Origin: Isoetes taiwanensis
Taxonomy: Eukaryota > Streptophyta > Lycopodiopsida > Isoetales > Isoetaceae
Assembly: GCA_021234155.1 (NCBI GenBank)
Contig: JAJEKV010000093.1
Span: 930,001-994,000 of the forward strand
Reading direction: 5' to 3'
Length of the DNA: 64,000 bases
Shown here: positions 36,661 to 51,761 of the stretch, piece after piece
How the letters are laid out: every line of letters starts with the position of its first letter
Position numbering within the stretch: the stretch's first letter is position 1
Program-made: the position numbers and the translations under genes
The notes under the pieces: generated by a model
What the model saw: the letters and a program-made list of their open reading frames with translations, nothing else
The model's database searches: none
Told to the model about the DNA's origin: nothing

Positions 36661-38030
36661 TATTTTTTTTTTGAAGAACGTGTTTTACTTCATATTATAC
36701 ACTCAAAATATTACAAAGTACTTCCAGAAGTAAGAAATGTCCCTGAAGCATCAATCACTTTTAGATGATCACTCCATATTGGAATTTTAATACGATCATG
36801 CCAATTGGAGATCTGAAAACAATTATACAACTTCTTACGAATTTCTTGAAGCACCACCTGAGAAGAAATACGCTTATCATAAAAGACCTTTCTTCGACTT
36901 CGCTTCCATACACTCCATATTAGCCAAGACTTTGCCATGTGAAATGCAATCCTTTTAGAAGCGTCCACCAATTGATTTGGATAAATACCCAAAAGAAAGT
37001 CTCCGACTATCCAAAGATACTCCAAAAGAGAATGCGGCCGGGACCTAAGACTACTCACTTCACACACAATATAAACAAAGTGCTCCAATGTTTCAATGCA
37101 CCTCACACATTGGGCAAAAGTGGGCTTACTCCCCGGCTTAAAGCGATGAACCATCTCATTAACTTTCAAAGAGCGATGAATCACACGCCAAAGTAGAACA
37201 TTTACCTTTGGAGGATTATATTTAGACCAAACAAGGTTCCAGATGGATTGCCATTGAGAAGGCAAAGTCTGTAAGTGCCATTTTCGAGAAGGTGATAAAG
37301 TACTTGAGGAGGTAAGCAATCTGTAGCATGAACTTACTAGCTTCTTGCCTTCTTTAATACCTTGAACAAAATTCCAGCATCTCTTATTACCCACCTTCTT
37401 AATTAGAGGAAAAGCACTTGCTACATAAGCCCATATACTGATATCTTTATCCAACAACCCATATGTCTCCTGAAACCATTGCCAAGGAGCAATGTCAATA
37501 CCAAAATACCACTGTTCAATAGAAATAATACCTGCTCTCCTCCACCTCGCTTGGGAATGCGCATGCATAAATTCTACAACTGGGTGTAGTTGTCCATGAG
37601 TATACAAAGGCAGCCACAGAAAGGGGGAAGATGCCTGGAGACAAGCTTCCCAATCAAATGTAATCACAATGCTGGACTACCTTCCAGGCCCGAAGCAACC
37701 CTTTCAGTACTGGAGAGGCATGTGAATAAGCTTTCAATGGATATAACAATGTCCAAGGGAGCTCAATTCTCACACCTCGCTTATGAAAAACCATACACTT
37801 CTTTACTGATTGTTTAAGTAACTTCATACCTGGTGAATCACGAGTATTGCTTTGATATTTTGCAGTTTTGCACCAACAATGACCACCAATTGCAAATAAA
37901 CATCTCATGAGGCATGCAAGAAGTTGGCATAGATCAATGGAACTCATGTTTGTAGTAAAAAGGGAATTGAAAACTACAAATTTGTTCCTATATAACATAC
38001 TTACCTTTTTCTTTTTGGGGGGCAAGATGT
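36661..38030 (-). pseudogene. 5'-truncated L1-type LINE, C-terminal region with zf-RVT knuckle
   Basis: A 318-residue minus-strand frame (36,711-37,667) reads WNLVWSKYNPPKVNVLLWRV, then SLKVNEMVHRF and CVRCIETLEHFVYIVCEVSS, then AKSWLIWSVWKRSRRKVFYD. This is the zinc-binding C-terminus of plant L1-like reverse transcriptases ('PPKVxxFLWRxxxxSLxTxxxL...CxxCxxxxEtxxHlFxxC'). A second frame (37,654-38,025) continues upstream with GGHCWCKTAKYQS, shifted near 37,660. The minus-strand 3' end runs into a poly(A), seen as a T run at 36,664-36,673. No RT catalytic motif remains, so the copy is 5'-truncated and dead. Confidence 0.85.
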
Positions 38031-38646
38031 TTAGATTTTATTAATAAGAAAACCAGTACAAGACCTTGTGACCTTATTTCAGGCTCCACAATAGGCCAGA
38101 TAGGAAGAATTCATATGCCCATGGTCGCCAGATGGGAAGTATTTACAAAGAAAACCCCGTAACAACTATGATGATATTGGTTAGGATACAAAGAGATCCA
38201 TTACTCCGTTGGAAGCCCTGCTCAACTTCTTCCCTCCAAGAGCAAGTACTATAGGGACCTCTAACAAATTCCTGTGGAGTACTAGAGAAAGTGGTCGCCC
38301 TCTTCCTGCTCTAGGCTGTACTACAGGAGCAAGATTCCTCAGTTTCCTGAAACCTTTCGCATCTGCTCCAATACCATATAGTTGTTGTCGTCCTTAAGAC
38401 CAGATCAAGACTTAAAGCCCATAGCTCAAGATTAGCGGCCAAATCTGATAAACCCTATTCCATTAGCATCAAGAGCAAGACTCCCTGTTAATTCTGAGAC
38501 AAGAATCACCTATGCCCCAGCCCCGAAAGATGCAAGCGTAGAGGGGCAGACGGCATGCTTCATCCCTGCGCATTAACTTGGCCAGAGATCCAAGCAGTTT
38601 TAAGGTACTATAAGGAGTTCGCGCCTCCATTTCTTCCCCCGAAAAT
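38031..38646. other. Unassigned sequence before duplication A
   Basis: The start (TTTTATTAATAAGAAAACCA near 38,036) looks like the 3' end of another minus-strand retroelement. The rest, 38,170-38,640, has scattered open frames on both strands but no recognised domain. Confidence 0.35.
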
Positions 38647-39419
38647 GGTGAAGATCAGGCTTCCCCAAAGGGTGGTCTACCTGCTCAATCACACCGCTTC
38701 TACCCTTACATGGGTTCTTGAATCACTAGAGCTCTACGCAGCAATGAGACACCTAGGTCTCCCGTCCTGAAATGCCTGCTTAGAAGTCTTGAATCAATGA
38801 CAATAGAATAGGCCTGTCACAGTTTTGGACGCCAAGGTTCCCCAGCCAGGAAGGGCGGAGCAAAAAGCACAATGAGTAAACAACAGCATACTAACCAGGA
38901 AAGCACTACTGCCCTTCAGAAAGTATATTTGTTTACAATCCTAGTGGAAAATGGATGAGGCAAGGCAAGCAACACAGAAGCCAGTGAAAAGGGTGCAGAC
39001 CAAGATCATTTAACGAAAAACTCGGGCTGGGCCCAACCTACAGTGAGTGCAGGTCTTGAGAACCGCAATGAGTGCAGCAGCACATGCCGGAGTGCTATCC
39101 ATTCCGTTGCTGATTCCATCTAGCTGAAATACATGCCAAGAAAACTCATCTAACTTACCAGTAAAACCTCTGGACAAAGTCACGAAGCATTTGTGCTCTG
39201 CCATTCTCCAAACGAAACAGGAACTCTGATGCTCAGCTGCAATACCAAGAACCGGTGACCCCAGCCGCTTCTGCTTTGGGAATGGCAGTGGTGCAGAGCC
39301 CTGCACCCTTCTGGCGTCCAAACTTTGCCTGAGCCTGCAAGAAACGGGCGCGGCCTAAGCCACCGCCCTAGCCGCCATAGCCGTTCTCCCGCCTAGCCGT
39401 TCCCCTAGCCGAATATACT

Positions 39420-39895
39420 TAGCTTAATGCACTACAGAATTACTTTTTATGATCTCGAAACAGCAAACCTTGAAGCTAAATTTACAGCCTAATGGCTTCC
39501 TCAATATAAAAGTCATGGACTGGAACTCTTTGCAACTTTCCAAATTGTTAAAATCGAAGTTGAAATACCTCATGTTTGTACCAATGCAGTTGAACAGAAG
39601 TAGAAATACAAAGGGTGCTTAATCTGGTAGGAGTTCAGGCCTATAGATCAGGCTAAGTCCCGAAACCTGATTCTGCAGAATTGCTTTATGATCTTCAAAG
39701 AGCAACCTTTGAAGCTAAATTTACAGCCTAATAGCTTCCTCAACATAAAATCATGGACTGAAACTCTTTGCAACTTTTCAAATTGTTACAATAGAAGTTG
39801 AAATACCTCATGTTCGTACCAATGCAGTTGAACAGAAGTAGAAATACAAAGGGTAGTTAATCTGGCAGGAGTTCAGGCCTACAGATCGAGCTAAG
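39420..39895. repeat. Internal 240-bp tandem pair (also at 42,365-42,850)
   Basis: The block containing GAAGCTAAATTTACAGCCTA, GGAACTCTTTGCAACTTT or its GAAACTC variant, and GAACAGAAGTAGAAATACAA occurs twice in succession, first from about 39,430 and again from about 39,670. Both copies are present in duplication unit 2, so this pair is older than the 2.9-kb duplication. Confidence 0.92.
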
Positions 39896-40138
39896 TCCGA
39901 AACCTGAGTAGAATATAACCAGGAAGAATTCAAAGCTGCAGAGATAACTATAACATCTTAGGATAATCTGTTGAGAATTGCATAATACTCTAGGATTTTC
40001 TCTTCCCTCTTTGCTCCTTCTTCTTTGATGCTGTGCTTCTTCCTTTTTTGCAAGTGTAGGGCAAGGTCTGGCTATGGTGGTCGCTGGGAAAGGCCGGTCT
40101 ATTTCATTGCACTCCTGCAAAAAAACTCTCGAAACGAA

Positions 40139-40345
40139 CTGAAGTAGGTCGATTTGTCTATGAAATGGCCGAGCTGATGATTGAAAGTGTCGGAATACAG
40201 TCCAGGAAGTGCCGAATCGCCAAGAACAGCCACCGCCCTGAATTGATCTGAAGTAGGTCGATTTCTCTATGAAATGGCGGAGCTAATAACTGAAAGTATC
40301 GGAATACAGCCCAAGAAGTGCCGAATCGCCAAGAACAGCCACTGC
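40139..40345. repeat. 109-bp tandem pair
   Basis: GAAGTAGGTCGATTT begins units at 40,141 and 40,250. Both contain GTGCCGAATCGCCAAGAACA. The equivalent pair in unit 2 lies at about 43,091-43,290, where the first copy is shortened. Confidence 0.9.
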
Positions 40346-40569
40346 CAGGCCAAATCAGATGAGAAGCGAGATCTCAACCCTGGTACCAGAGAAACGCCCT
40401 GGGCCTCGGTCCTATACCTCCGAAAAAAAAATCGGCCAGGGCATGCGCATTATAGCCCTACTTTTTTTTTTTAACGAGGCTTGCATGTTTAGGAAGGATG
40501 AAAATCAACAGAGGTACCATGACCTCACGATTTCTTTTCCCTAATAAACATCAACGGTTAAAAATTGAT

Positions 40570-40695
40570 GCACTCTAGAAATACTATTTAGTATCCGCAC
40601 CGGAATACAACAACAAAATCATAGAAAAACCATATAGAAAAGCGTATAAAACATCAAAAGGTAACCCCCTGTTATTTTGCTATATATTGAATTTG
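40570..40695 (-). repeat. Dispersed repeat 'E', copy 3 (copy 4 at 43,510-43,640)
   Basis: Reverse complement shows AACAGGGGGTTACCTTTTGA, then TATGGTTTTTCTATGATTTT, then TCTAGAGTGCATC, followed by about 60 bp also shared with the 61.3-kb copy. It lies inside duplication A, so copies 3 and 4 are products of that duplication, not independent insertions. Confidence 0.75.
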
Positions 40696-40844
40696 ACTTT
40701 GTAAAATGTGATCCGATTGTAAATTTTGATTGGTTGAACAACACAATTCAAAATTGTAACTTTTGATTAGGTGAGGAAACTACAAGAAATCTTTCAGTAG
40801 GAGGAAAAAGGTTTTTCCAACGCTAGTTGGACTTTGCTACCTTA

Positions 40845-41230
40845 TTTAATCATTGATTTTGTCTTTCCAATTATGACTTGCTCATTGTAGATGATTGCCA
40901 AGTAACTGGGAAACCCCACTCTAGAATTTAATTATTGAATCATTGACCTTGTCTCGTCAATTATGACTTGGTTTACCATTACATGACCGCAAAATATCTC
41001 GGTAACCCCACCTTGGCTTTGGCTGGCACCTTATTTATGATTGGATAAAGTATTTTACATGTTCGAGAAACCCCACCCTAGACTTTAATTAACAATCATC
41101 AAGTGTTTTGTGCTTAAAATACCTTATTTAATCATTTACTTTGTCTTGTCAATCATGACTTGGTTATTATTTTATGATTGCTAAGTCATGCTTGAGAAAG
41201 CTCACCCTAGACTGTCTAACAACCATCAAA
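40845..41230. repeat. Degenerate minisatellite of about 90-130 bp units
   Basis: Four diverged units share CCTTATTTAATCATTGA, TTGTCTTTCCAATTATGACT and GAAACCCCACCCTAGA. Unit 2 (43,785-44,200) has gained and lost partial units, for example an extra ACCTTATTTAATCAATTACC near 43,980. Confidence 0.75.
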
Positions 41231-41515
41231 TGTTCCCCGCATAGAATATATTTTTTTGTTTTTTGTAAATGTAGCCGGATTAGGTGGTAGACTGGACTAG
41301 ATCCTGCAAGAAATCTACCATTTATGCTTAAAAAATTTCCTGAACCAAGACTAGCACCCATTGCTCCATAATTGAATTGAATTGACGACCAATTGGTCTA
41401 TGGTACCAATCGGCCTATGGGACCCAAATGTAGTTGCCACGATCATTTCAAATGGGATGGGTGACATTTTTTTCTCAACATCCCATTATAAATTGCAAAG
41501 CTGCAAGATAGTAAC

Positions 41516-41585
<70 letters not shown>
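41516..41585. repeat. (TATC)n-(TTTC)n array ending duplication unit 1
   Basis: About 12 TATC units followed by five TTTC units sit exactly at the junction between duplication A units. Confidence 0.97.
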
Positions 41586-41590
41586 ATTTT

Positions 41591-44672
<3,082 letters not shown>

Positions 44673-44687
44673 GAGTTCCTCTTTGTC

Positions 44688-44772
44688 TTGGTGTAATGGA
44701 TATCTCATTGTGTAGTAATCGGCTCCGATGTGATACTCTTCAGATTGGTGTAATGGATATCTCATTGTGTAT
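44688..44772. repeat. 47-bp tandem pair
   Basis: TTGGTGTAATGGATATCTCA followed by TTGTGTAGTAATCG or ATCAATCG occurs twice in succession just upstream of the lipase remnant. Confidence 0.85.
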
Positions 44773-44929
44773 CAATCGACTTTCGAATTTGGAAAGAAAA
44801 TGATCTCCGTGATCTATTGGTTCATGGAAAAGAAGAAACCTTACCTCCCAGGTTTGGCATTCAGGTCTCCTGATCTAGGTTCTTTCCTAAGAAACATCTT
44901 GTAAGATCGCGTCTCGCGCCTGATCCAAA

Positions 44930-45840
44930 TAAACATAGACGAGATACTTGGCAAGGCCGAGTTGGTAGAATCCATCTATGACGCTATGGAGACTAATGAA
45001 AATCAGTACAAGGGCTACTCACTTTTTGGCAAGAGCGAGATGCTGAAAAAAGTTGGTCTCATTCGCCCAGAGTGAAACCCACAAGATCACTCGCTACCTT
45101 TACATGACCGTGAGAGCAAAGGCAAATTGTTTGACAAAGAAACGAATCGATAGGCTACATTGCGCTGGATGATTCTGAGGCAACGATGCGTAACATAGCA
45201 GTTGGTATTCGGGGCACAATCACCCCAACCGAGTGGTGGAAGGACATTAAGGCAAAGATGACACAATTTTCATGTGTCAACGAAAAGTGCGGGGTGCACT
45301 CGTGGATTCAATAGCTTGTATTCATCAAACGATAAAGAAAACCCGCTTGGGGATAAATCCCTCGGTCGTCGGTAATCGAGGAGCTTTCTCATTAATTCCA
45401 CTTCCAAAGAGAAAAAGGTGAAAATCACAATAGCGGGGCACGCCTTAGGTGGTGCTCTTGCCGGGCTGCCTCGTGACATTGGGACCAATTTTGCAGCGCA
45501 AAGACGACATCCCAGTGAGTGCCTTCACATTCGGATCACCCAGAGTTGGCGGCATTTAATCATTCAAACAGATCGCCGAGAAGCATGCCGGCATACTTCG
45601 GATTGAGAACGGGGATCCGGTTCCACGCCTTCCACCAACCTTCCCAATTGATGGGTATCGGTATGTTGCCATTGGTACTCTTGATATCGGTGGATTGGGC
45701 AAAATCACAAAGCATGTGAAGGCTCTTGGTGCCACTATGTTAAGAAATAAGCATGATCTTGAGCTTTCGATGCATGGAATCTCACTAGAAGCGTGGGCTG
45801 GTGCAATTAAATGACGAATTGGAGGAGATGGGTAAGATAT
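44930..45840 (+). pseudogene. Class 3 lipase (phospholipase A1-like) pseudogene
   Basis: In several frames I read YKGYSLFGKSEMLKKVGLIR (about 45,011), HKITRYLYMT (about 45,080), RIGYIALDDSEATMRN and GIRGTITPTEWWKD (about 45,145-45,245), KITIAGHALGGALAGLPRDI (about 45,421), SAFTFGSPRVGG and GILRIENGDPVPRLPPTFP (about 45,590). The order matches plant PLA1-II/DAD1-type lipases, which cleave sn-1 acyl groups of phospho- and galactolipids. The nucleophile motif is normally GHSLGG; here GCC gives GHALGG, so the catalytic serine is lost. Frameshifts near 45,070, 45,100, 45,330 and 45,510 break the rest. Its 3' edge coincides with the start of duplication B. Confidence 0.88.
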
Positions 45841-46055
45841 CGAAATCTTTGTCCAGGAAAAATCTATGCAACGAACTAATAGAAGGTGGCGCCAAGAAGC
45901 CAGTGATCAATTGGAGTCCATCGAGAGTTTGTTCAAGCATGAAGACGGGGATGAGGATTTAAAGTCTTTCCATCGCCACCTCCTTGAGTGTGCTTTATGT
46001 TCGCCGTAGGCGACCGAAGTCTACATCCCGCTTCTCGAGACTATGTATTGCTGAA

Positions 46056-47120
46056 TAAGTGGCACGATTCCCTCGACTCAACATATCATGTCCCTCAACA
46101 ATGGTGGGTTCATTGTAAAAGGATGTGCGCTAGATACAAAAAACAATAAATGGCTCCCCGCTTCTCCGTGCCAAACGATAACCCCATTCCCTCTAATCCG
46201 AGTTTAACTAGAGATTGGTAATTTTAAGAAATAAAGAAGCCCATGCTCTTCTACATCACTTGTAATTGCTAATAAAGGCCTCTCATTGGTTTTGCAACAT
46301 TATTACAAAGGTTTTTCCCCTTAAACCTATAAAAGTGGGGTTTTTTAACCCTGGTAATAATGATCGATAGCAAACCATTGACTCGTTGTATTTGCCAGTT
46401 TCAAAATCAAATCTAAGCGTGTTTTGTATCTTTAACTTACATTGTATGATAAGTTTCTGCTTGCCAATCTCTTGTTCCTAAACTTTTTCGTTCTAATAGG
46501 TTTTATAAGGCAATGCATCAACTCGTTTTGGCTTGTGCAGACTGTATAATCTAGAAACATTACAACGTTTAATCTAGGCCTAGAACATACCAAATTTTCC
46601 TCTTCCCTAACCGTAGGTGTTGGTGAATGTGTGGCAAGATTCCCTCAAACCAATATATAATGTTCCTTCTAACATGCAATTAGACACAACAACAGGCAAA
46701 TGGCTCCCCTGTGTCTCTAGGCCAAAAGAAAACCTCGTTCCCTCTAATCCGGAGTATAACTAGTTCATAATTTTAAGAAATGAAAACTAATGAATAATTT
46801 TAAGAAATGTAAAAGCACATGCTCGTCTTGCATGATTTGTAATCGTCAATAAAGGCCTCTCATTAGTTATGTGGCATTATTACAAAGGTTTTTCCCTTTA
46901 TACCTGCAAAGATGGGGTTTTTTTAACCCTGGTAATAATGGTCTATCAGCAAATCATTGACTGACCATATATGCCAGTTTTAGAATCAATTCTAAGCATG
47001 TTTTGCATCTTTAACTTACATTGCATGATAAGTTTTTGGTTGCCAATCTCTTGTTCCCAATTACTTGCATTCTAATAGGTTGTACAAGTCAATGCCCCAA
47101 ATAGTTTTGGCTTGCGCAGA
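46056..47120. repeat. 0.55-kb tandem pair with polyadenylation-like words
   Basis: Two diverged units (about 46,056-46,560 and 46,624-47,120) share TTCCCTC, GGCAAATGGCTCCCC or variants, GCTAATAAAGGCCTCTCATT (second unit GTCAATAAAGG), AACCCTGGTAATAATG and TTGCCAATCTCTTGTTCC. Each has an AATAAA and a T-rich stretch, like the 3' end of a transcript. The pair occurs again in copy 2 at about 53,506-54,540, so it predates duplication B. Confidence 0.9.
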
Positions 47121-47667
47121 GGCTCGGAGGCCATGACTTTTTGTAGGGAGGTCGAATGAAGGCAACTTTTGTCCATTGCATAGAGGATTGAATTAGCTAA
47201 AACCTCCTAAAAGCCCCATCAGGAGATGCACTGGGTGAAAGATTTTTAGGGCGTCAAAAAAGTGGTGCCAGCATACAAAAATGGATTTAGATTACACCTT
47301 TTTTTTAAAGGGCGATTTGACATTTATTTGGGTGTGCGCTCCTCTTTATGTCTTTTTGTGTTATGGAGCTCTCCAGCTGCTATAGCCGTCGGACTTAGAG
47401 CTCGAGCTCCTTCCGCAATAGCCGATTACCTCCGTGCCTTGCCATAGTTGGACGCCGACCTAGCCCTTCCTTGACATCTATCATCTTGTAAGCCATGCCT
47501 CGCACCAAACAAACTTAGAGCTATAAGAATCTTACGGTGGCCGCAGATTTATGCTGAGTTAGGTTCCAGCTAGCCGGCGAACCGCAGACGCTTGACCTCC
47601 CCATTGATCAGCTGGCCCATACGTTACCCCATCTTCCATCTTACTCAACAGTTAAAGCTATACCCTT

Positions 47668-48140
47668 GTGGAGCAACCTGACCAAGTTTTGACTCTTATT
47701 AAGTATTATCCTCCTCAATTGAAGATCGTGGGTGTAGCTGAGCTTATAAGGATGGAAGCACAACGAACCATGCAGCTAGCAGTTGCTGCAGATGCCCAAG
47801 AGTTAGCAAAGGATAACCCTGAGGATACGGGTATTCAGTATCTTTATTTAAGTTATGGGGACTACATCTTGGAAGGACCTACTTTTTTCATACCTTTGTA
47901 CTCATACGATGAGATCAATCAGAAGTTTGTATGGGAGGACACCACACCTACCTCACTTCCGACCTTCGACAGGCCATCGAGCAGGAGATGGTGACCCATC
48001 TAGATAGACACAAAGCTGAGATGGACAAGAATTAACGCTCGCCTAGCACGAAAGAAGGTCATGCCCGCCAGATCGAATGGAGGGTCAATCGTAATCCCGA
48101 CCTGCCACCCTGGCCCCTGGGAAGAGAAGGCGTAAGTATA
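47668..48140 (+). other. Unidentified conserved ORF, copy 1
   Basis: The frame 47,668-47,994 encodes QVLTLIKYYPPQLKIVGVAE, AVAADAQELAKDNPEDTGIQ, then YILEGPTFFIPLYSYDEINQ. A second frame continues TYLTSDLRQAIEQEM and, in copy 2, HLDRHKAEMDRRINVRLARE up to PGPWEEKA. It looks like real protein sequence and carries a good splice donor (GGC|GTAAGT) near 48,130, but I cannot name a family. There is no ATG at the left edge, so it is probably an internal exon. Copy 1 keeps GDYILEG, whereas copy 2 has a 1-bp deletion there; elsewhere copy 2 reads better. Confidence 0.4.
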
Positions 48141-48289
48141 TCGTACGCAAGCTCGGGAACGACTACAAGGTGCACCTTCAAGCTGTGGGCGGAGTGAGTA
48201 AGGCAACATCATCGGACCGCGACAGATCGAAGTTTGAGTTGCCCTCCGCCCCCTCTGTTCGCCATATCTCGCGCGGAGGCCAAAACCGT

Positions 48290-48562
48290 GAGCCTTTGTG
48301 GAGATCCGTAAGTTTTAGAAGGCCATTGAACTTCGATAGGAAAGTTGCATTTTCAACTAGTCCAGAAATTGCTCAGGAGCTTAGGACTGACCTTCGATTC
48401 CAGACTTATGCCATGCTTGTCTTGCAAGAGGCAACCGAGGACTATATGGTGGTTCTCTTTGAAGATGCCAATCTTTGTGCTATTCATGCGAAGCGTGTTA
48501 CCATTATGCCAAAGGACTTGCATCTGGCATGGAGGATTAGAGGGAATAAAAGTCGCATTTAA
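48290..48562 (+). pseudogene. Histone H3-like pseudogene, copy 1
   Basis: From about 48,364 to the TAA at 48,560-48,562 the frame is unmistakably an H3 histone fold: [57 protein letters not shown]. The N-terminal alpha-N region is in another frame because CTTCGATAGG at 48,331 replaces the CTTCTGATAGG of copy 2, and several other bases are missing. An in-frame TAG follows AAGTTT as in copy 2. The 130-aa open frame across it (48,170-48,562) mixes a non-histone N-terminus with the H3 C-terminal half. Confidence 0.88.
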
Positions 48563-48778
48563 TTAAAGTGGGTCAGATCTTGACATTTGGGCCTCATGCA
48601 AGAAAATTAAACTCATACAGAAAAAAACATTTTGCTGATTGAATTCACGTCATAGAATAACAACTAGCTCACTTGCATTTCTCATAAAATTTACAACCCA
48701 CCAGTTGAAAAATTTCTCAAGAATTTCAAGCACAATACACAAATAATCTTATCTTGCTTCATAGAATGCTCCAGGATT

Positions 48779-48987
48779 TTTGGGGAAGGGCAAAAGGGAG
48801 TGGAAGGGCCGAAGGGGCAAAGGGAAAGGGGTATGGGTAGGGGCAAAAGGGAGAGGTATGGGAGGGGCAAAAAGGCAAATATGGCATGGGGGGGGGGCAA
48901 AAGGGGGGGAGGGGGGGGGATGGGCAAAGTGGCTAGTAGCAAAAGGGCAAAGGGGGGAGGGGAAGGGGTAGAGGCAAAGGGGCAAAT
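48779..48987 (+). repeat. G-rich purine minisatellite, copy 1
   Basis: About 200 bp of almost pure purine on the plus strand, built from degenerate GGGGCAAAAGGG units with G runs up to ten. It could form G-quadruplex or triplex structures. Pro/Leu-rich minus-strand frames across it are artefacts. Confidence 0.9.
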
Positions 48988-49775
48988 GGGCCTCAAAATA
49001 TCATCCCATAATTCCCAAAACTTACTACAATTTTCCATGGTTAGACAACCATTCGCAAAAATAAATAAAATTAATTAAAATAATTTAAATAATATAATTA
49101 ATTAGACAATAAATAATTAAACAACTCAAATAATAAATAATTAGATAGGTTTTTTCTCGCCTCGCGAGGCGAGAATGGGCACGATTCCTCCCTCCTGTGC
49201 TCCCCAAGGCTTCAGCTCTTGGAAATGGAAGACTGTATCCAGGGTTCGAATTGGAGGGGTTCGACCCTAAAAAATCTGGCCATTCTAAAAAAATTTCGAT
49301 AACCAAAAAATCTTCCCGGCGTTTTTTCAGGCCATTTTCACAGAAATTTCTAATGATTTCTAGGAAATTGCAATATAATTTCATGTATTTCTGGCAGGTA
49401 TTCTTAATGGTTAGGGCAAATTCTAATTTTGAATCCTGATCTGTTTGACGGAACTATCTTGCCTAGTCTATAAAAAAAACCCCTGGAATCTCTGCATTCT
49501 TGAAACCCCATCATTTTTGCATTCTTGAAACCTCATCAATTTTGTTAGGCCAATAAACTCGATCCAGTCCGAAACAACTTAACCCTCTCACACTTATGAT
49601 GAAGCCATATATAGGCGAAAAGGATCGTGGTAGGGTTTTGGACCTATGTATATCTAAGCAAATAATGCCAGCACATCGATATATCTTGGGTATTTTGGCC
49701 TGCAGAAGAATGTATCTCTCAGCTGCGGGGACCGGCGCCTCACAGCATCTGGCGTAGGAGCAGTATCTGGCATCT

Positions 49776-50111
49776 TGTTAACCACCTAGTGGTTAACATT
49801 GTGCATGCACATGTTAGGTGTCAGTGGTGGCAGACTGACACTTGGCATGATTAGGTTAACATAAGTGTAGGGATTAGATTTAGTTAGATGTACGGCTCAG
49901 ATTTGCGGTCTACACTATATTAGACCGGAGCCTCTTCAGATGTACTCAGGTTTGATCTCATATTTGGAGAGCCTCATTTGGCCACGTTCCCCTTCATTCT
50001 TTGTACATATTTCTTTGTCTTGTTCTTGTTTTGTGATCATGAGCATGGCAGCCTTGTAGCATCCGGCAGTCATGGACTGCTGTTGCAGGGTGTATGCCAA
50101 GAATCCAAACA
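49776..50111 (+). repeat. 5' LTR
   Basis: 336 bp. The first 23 bp form a perfect inverted repeat, TGTTAACCAC / GTGGTTAACA around CTA. It lacks the extra GTTAGGTGCATGCACAT copy found in the 3' LTR. Confidence 0.95.
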
Positions 50112-50112
50112 T

Positions 50113-50131
50113 TGGCGCCGTTATGCCGGGT
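50113..50131 (+). promoter_or_regulatory. Primer-binding site, tRNA-Asp type
   Basis: TGGCGCCGTTATGCCGGG follows the 5' LTR by one base. It matches the complement of the 3' end of plant tRNA-Asp (TGGCGCCGTTGCCGGGG) except for two extra bases after TGGCGCCGTT. Confidence 0.75.
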
Positions 50132-51761
50132 TCGCTCGTGATCACTTTCTTCTCCCTTGCTGTTTGCTGTTGTCTTGCCGCTCCAATTCTTCCCCGTTTT
50201 GAAGACTTTTTGTATACTATTCTTCCCATGTTAGGTTTCCTTAGTTTGCCCAACCAAGTCGATTTGTGTATCCGCTTGGAGGCCTTTGTTTTCCACACAG
50301 CTGAAGATTCTGCCAGCTGCTCAAATTTAATTTCGTAAATCTGTTCTCAAGACTCTGTTTTTTCAAGTGCAGCAAGCACAGTTTGCAGTTCCAGGATTTC
50401 TGGAGTGGTGACAGCACTCCTCTCTGCCAGATCTTCAGAAAAATTACCAGTTTGATCCTCTTTTCTCTTCTATTTACTGAAAAATTGTCAAAATATCATG
50501 ATCTTTTTTCTCCTCTGTTTTTATCTCAGTTTTCTCACAAAATCGTGCTTCTGCACAACCAAAAATATTTCGTTTCAAAGGCAAAGGCAGTACTTCAGAA
50601 GCTTTCTGTATGAAGCTTTCTTGTTCATCTTTTTTAAGAGGGCCAGCACTTGGCTAGCCCCCTTTGTGCCCAAAGGTTTCCGTTACTTGCTGATTCAACG
50701 CTTCTTCTGCAATTCTTCACGTCAGTATTCCTTAGTTCCTGCAAAAATCCAAGAGTTTAAGCTTTCATGGCTTACCACAGATAGCAGCCGAGTTGGAGCA
50801 AACTCAAGCCCATCAGATGAAGGATTTTTTAATCTCACTCGTTTATCCTCTGCTCACGATTTGTCCCTGTCTGTACATCATTTACAGAAGCAGAGAACTT
50901 TTCTCACTCCATTTCGAGCAATACATACATGTCCAGCTTGTTCCGACCTACAAAGGAGCTTTTCTTAGTGTTTGAAGTCCGGCACCTGCAGAAATCGATC
51001 AGGAAACTATATCTTAGCTACTCTATTTCTTCAAGTTTCAAGTAACCCTGCACATGGATAGGACTCAAAGATAGTGTGCCCATTGCCGGCAGATCCTATG
51101 ATCCAGTATATATTGGCTGCAGCGACATCATTTTTCAGTAAACACCTCTGTAAAGAAGTCCTTGAAGCGTCAGGATGGCCTTATTACGGCACTCTGGTCT
51201 GCATCATTTCCAAACATCAACCTCTAGGCTTGTTTGAAGCTTTACCTACACAAACATATGCGTTCACAGCCAACGGGCATCTGCAAATAGAAGAGAAGTC
51301 AGCACTTTTGAACAATTTAGAAGCAGTGAGTCACGCATACACAACAAGAAGTAGTCAATATTGAAGCAGAATCCAGTCAAGCGGAGTTCCCATCAGCCCT
51401 TGCCTTGCCACCAACTTTGGAGATTTCTATTTCGGCCTTGCCTTCTCCGCTCTGTTTCTATGCCCATCCTCTGTTTTTCGAAACCCCAATCACATCCACC
51501 GATCAGTTGCAGCGGCACCCTACCTGGATTCCTTTTTCTGGAGCTTCTAATTTTAGCATGCCATATTGAACAGCGGTCATTCATTCCCCACCATATCTTC
51601 CGTAAATAGAAAGATGCAGCACCGCCATAGCCGGCTCTGTTCAGCTTCATTTTGGCCTCACGCTCTGTTTCCCTAATTATTACTGGTTGATAACGGGCCA
51701 CGCTCAATGTAATTGTCAGACTTGTCTTATAAAAGTCTGTACATGTTTTCGTGCTAAAAAC

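Larger units (their letters stand above)
38647..41590. repeat. Tandem duplication A, unit 1
   Basis: The 2.94-kb unit starts GGTGAAGATCAGGCTTCCCC and ends in the (TATC)n/(TTTC)n array. Unit 2 repeats the same content in the same order at high similarity from 41,591. Inside are a roughly 240-bp internal duplication (39,420-39,895), a 109-bp tandem (40,139-40,345), a repeat-E copy (40,570-40,695) and a degenerate minisatellite (40,845-41,230). Minus-strand frames such as CFVWRMAEHKCFVTLSRG (near 39,200) and RPCPTLAKKEEAQHQRRRSK (near 40,040) are kept in both units, but I recognise no family. Confidence 0.95.

Noticed and set aside
36939-37196. 85-aa plus-strand ORF
   Set aside because: It lies antisense within the minus-strand LINE C-terminal region.
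48691-49078. Pro/Leu-rich and Gly/Lys-rich proteins over the purine tract
   Set aside because: Low-complexity translations of the GGGGCAAAA minisatellite, with different residues in the two duplicated copies.
49225-49275. tRNA gene suggested by GGGTTCGAATTGG and GGGTTCGACCC
   Set aside because: B-box-like words only; no A box, acceptor stem or cloverleaf could be formed.
50498-50968. 156-aa ORF inside the LTR element as gag
   Set aside because: No gag, zinc knuckle or protease feature; composition is that of a chance frame.
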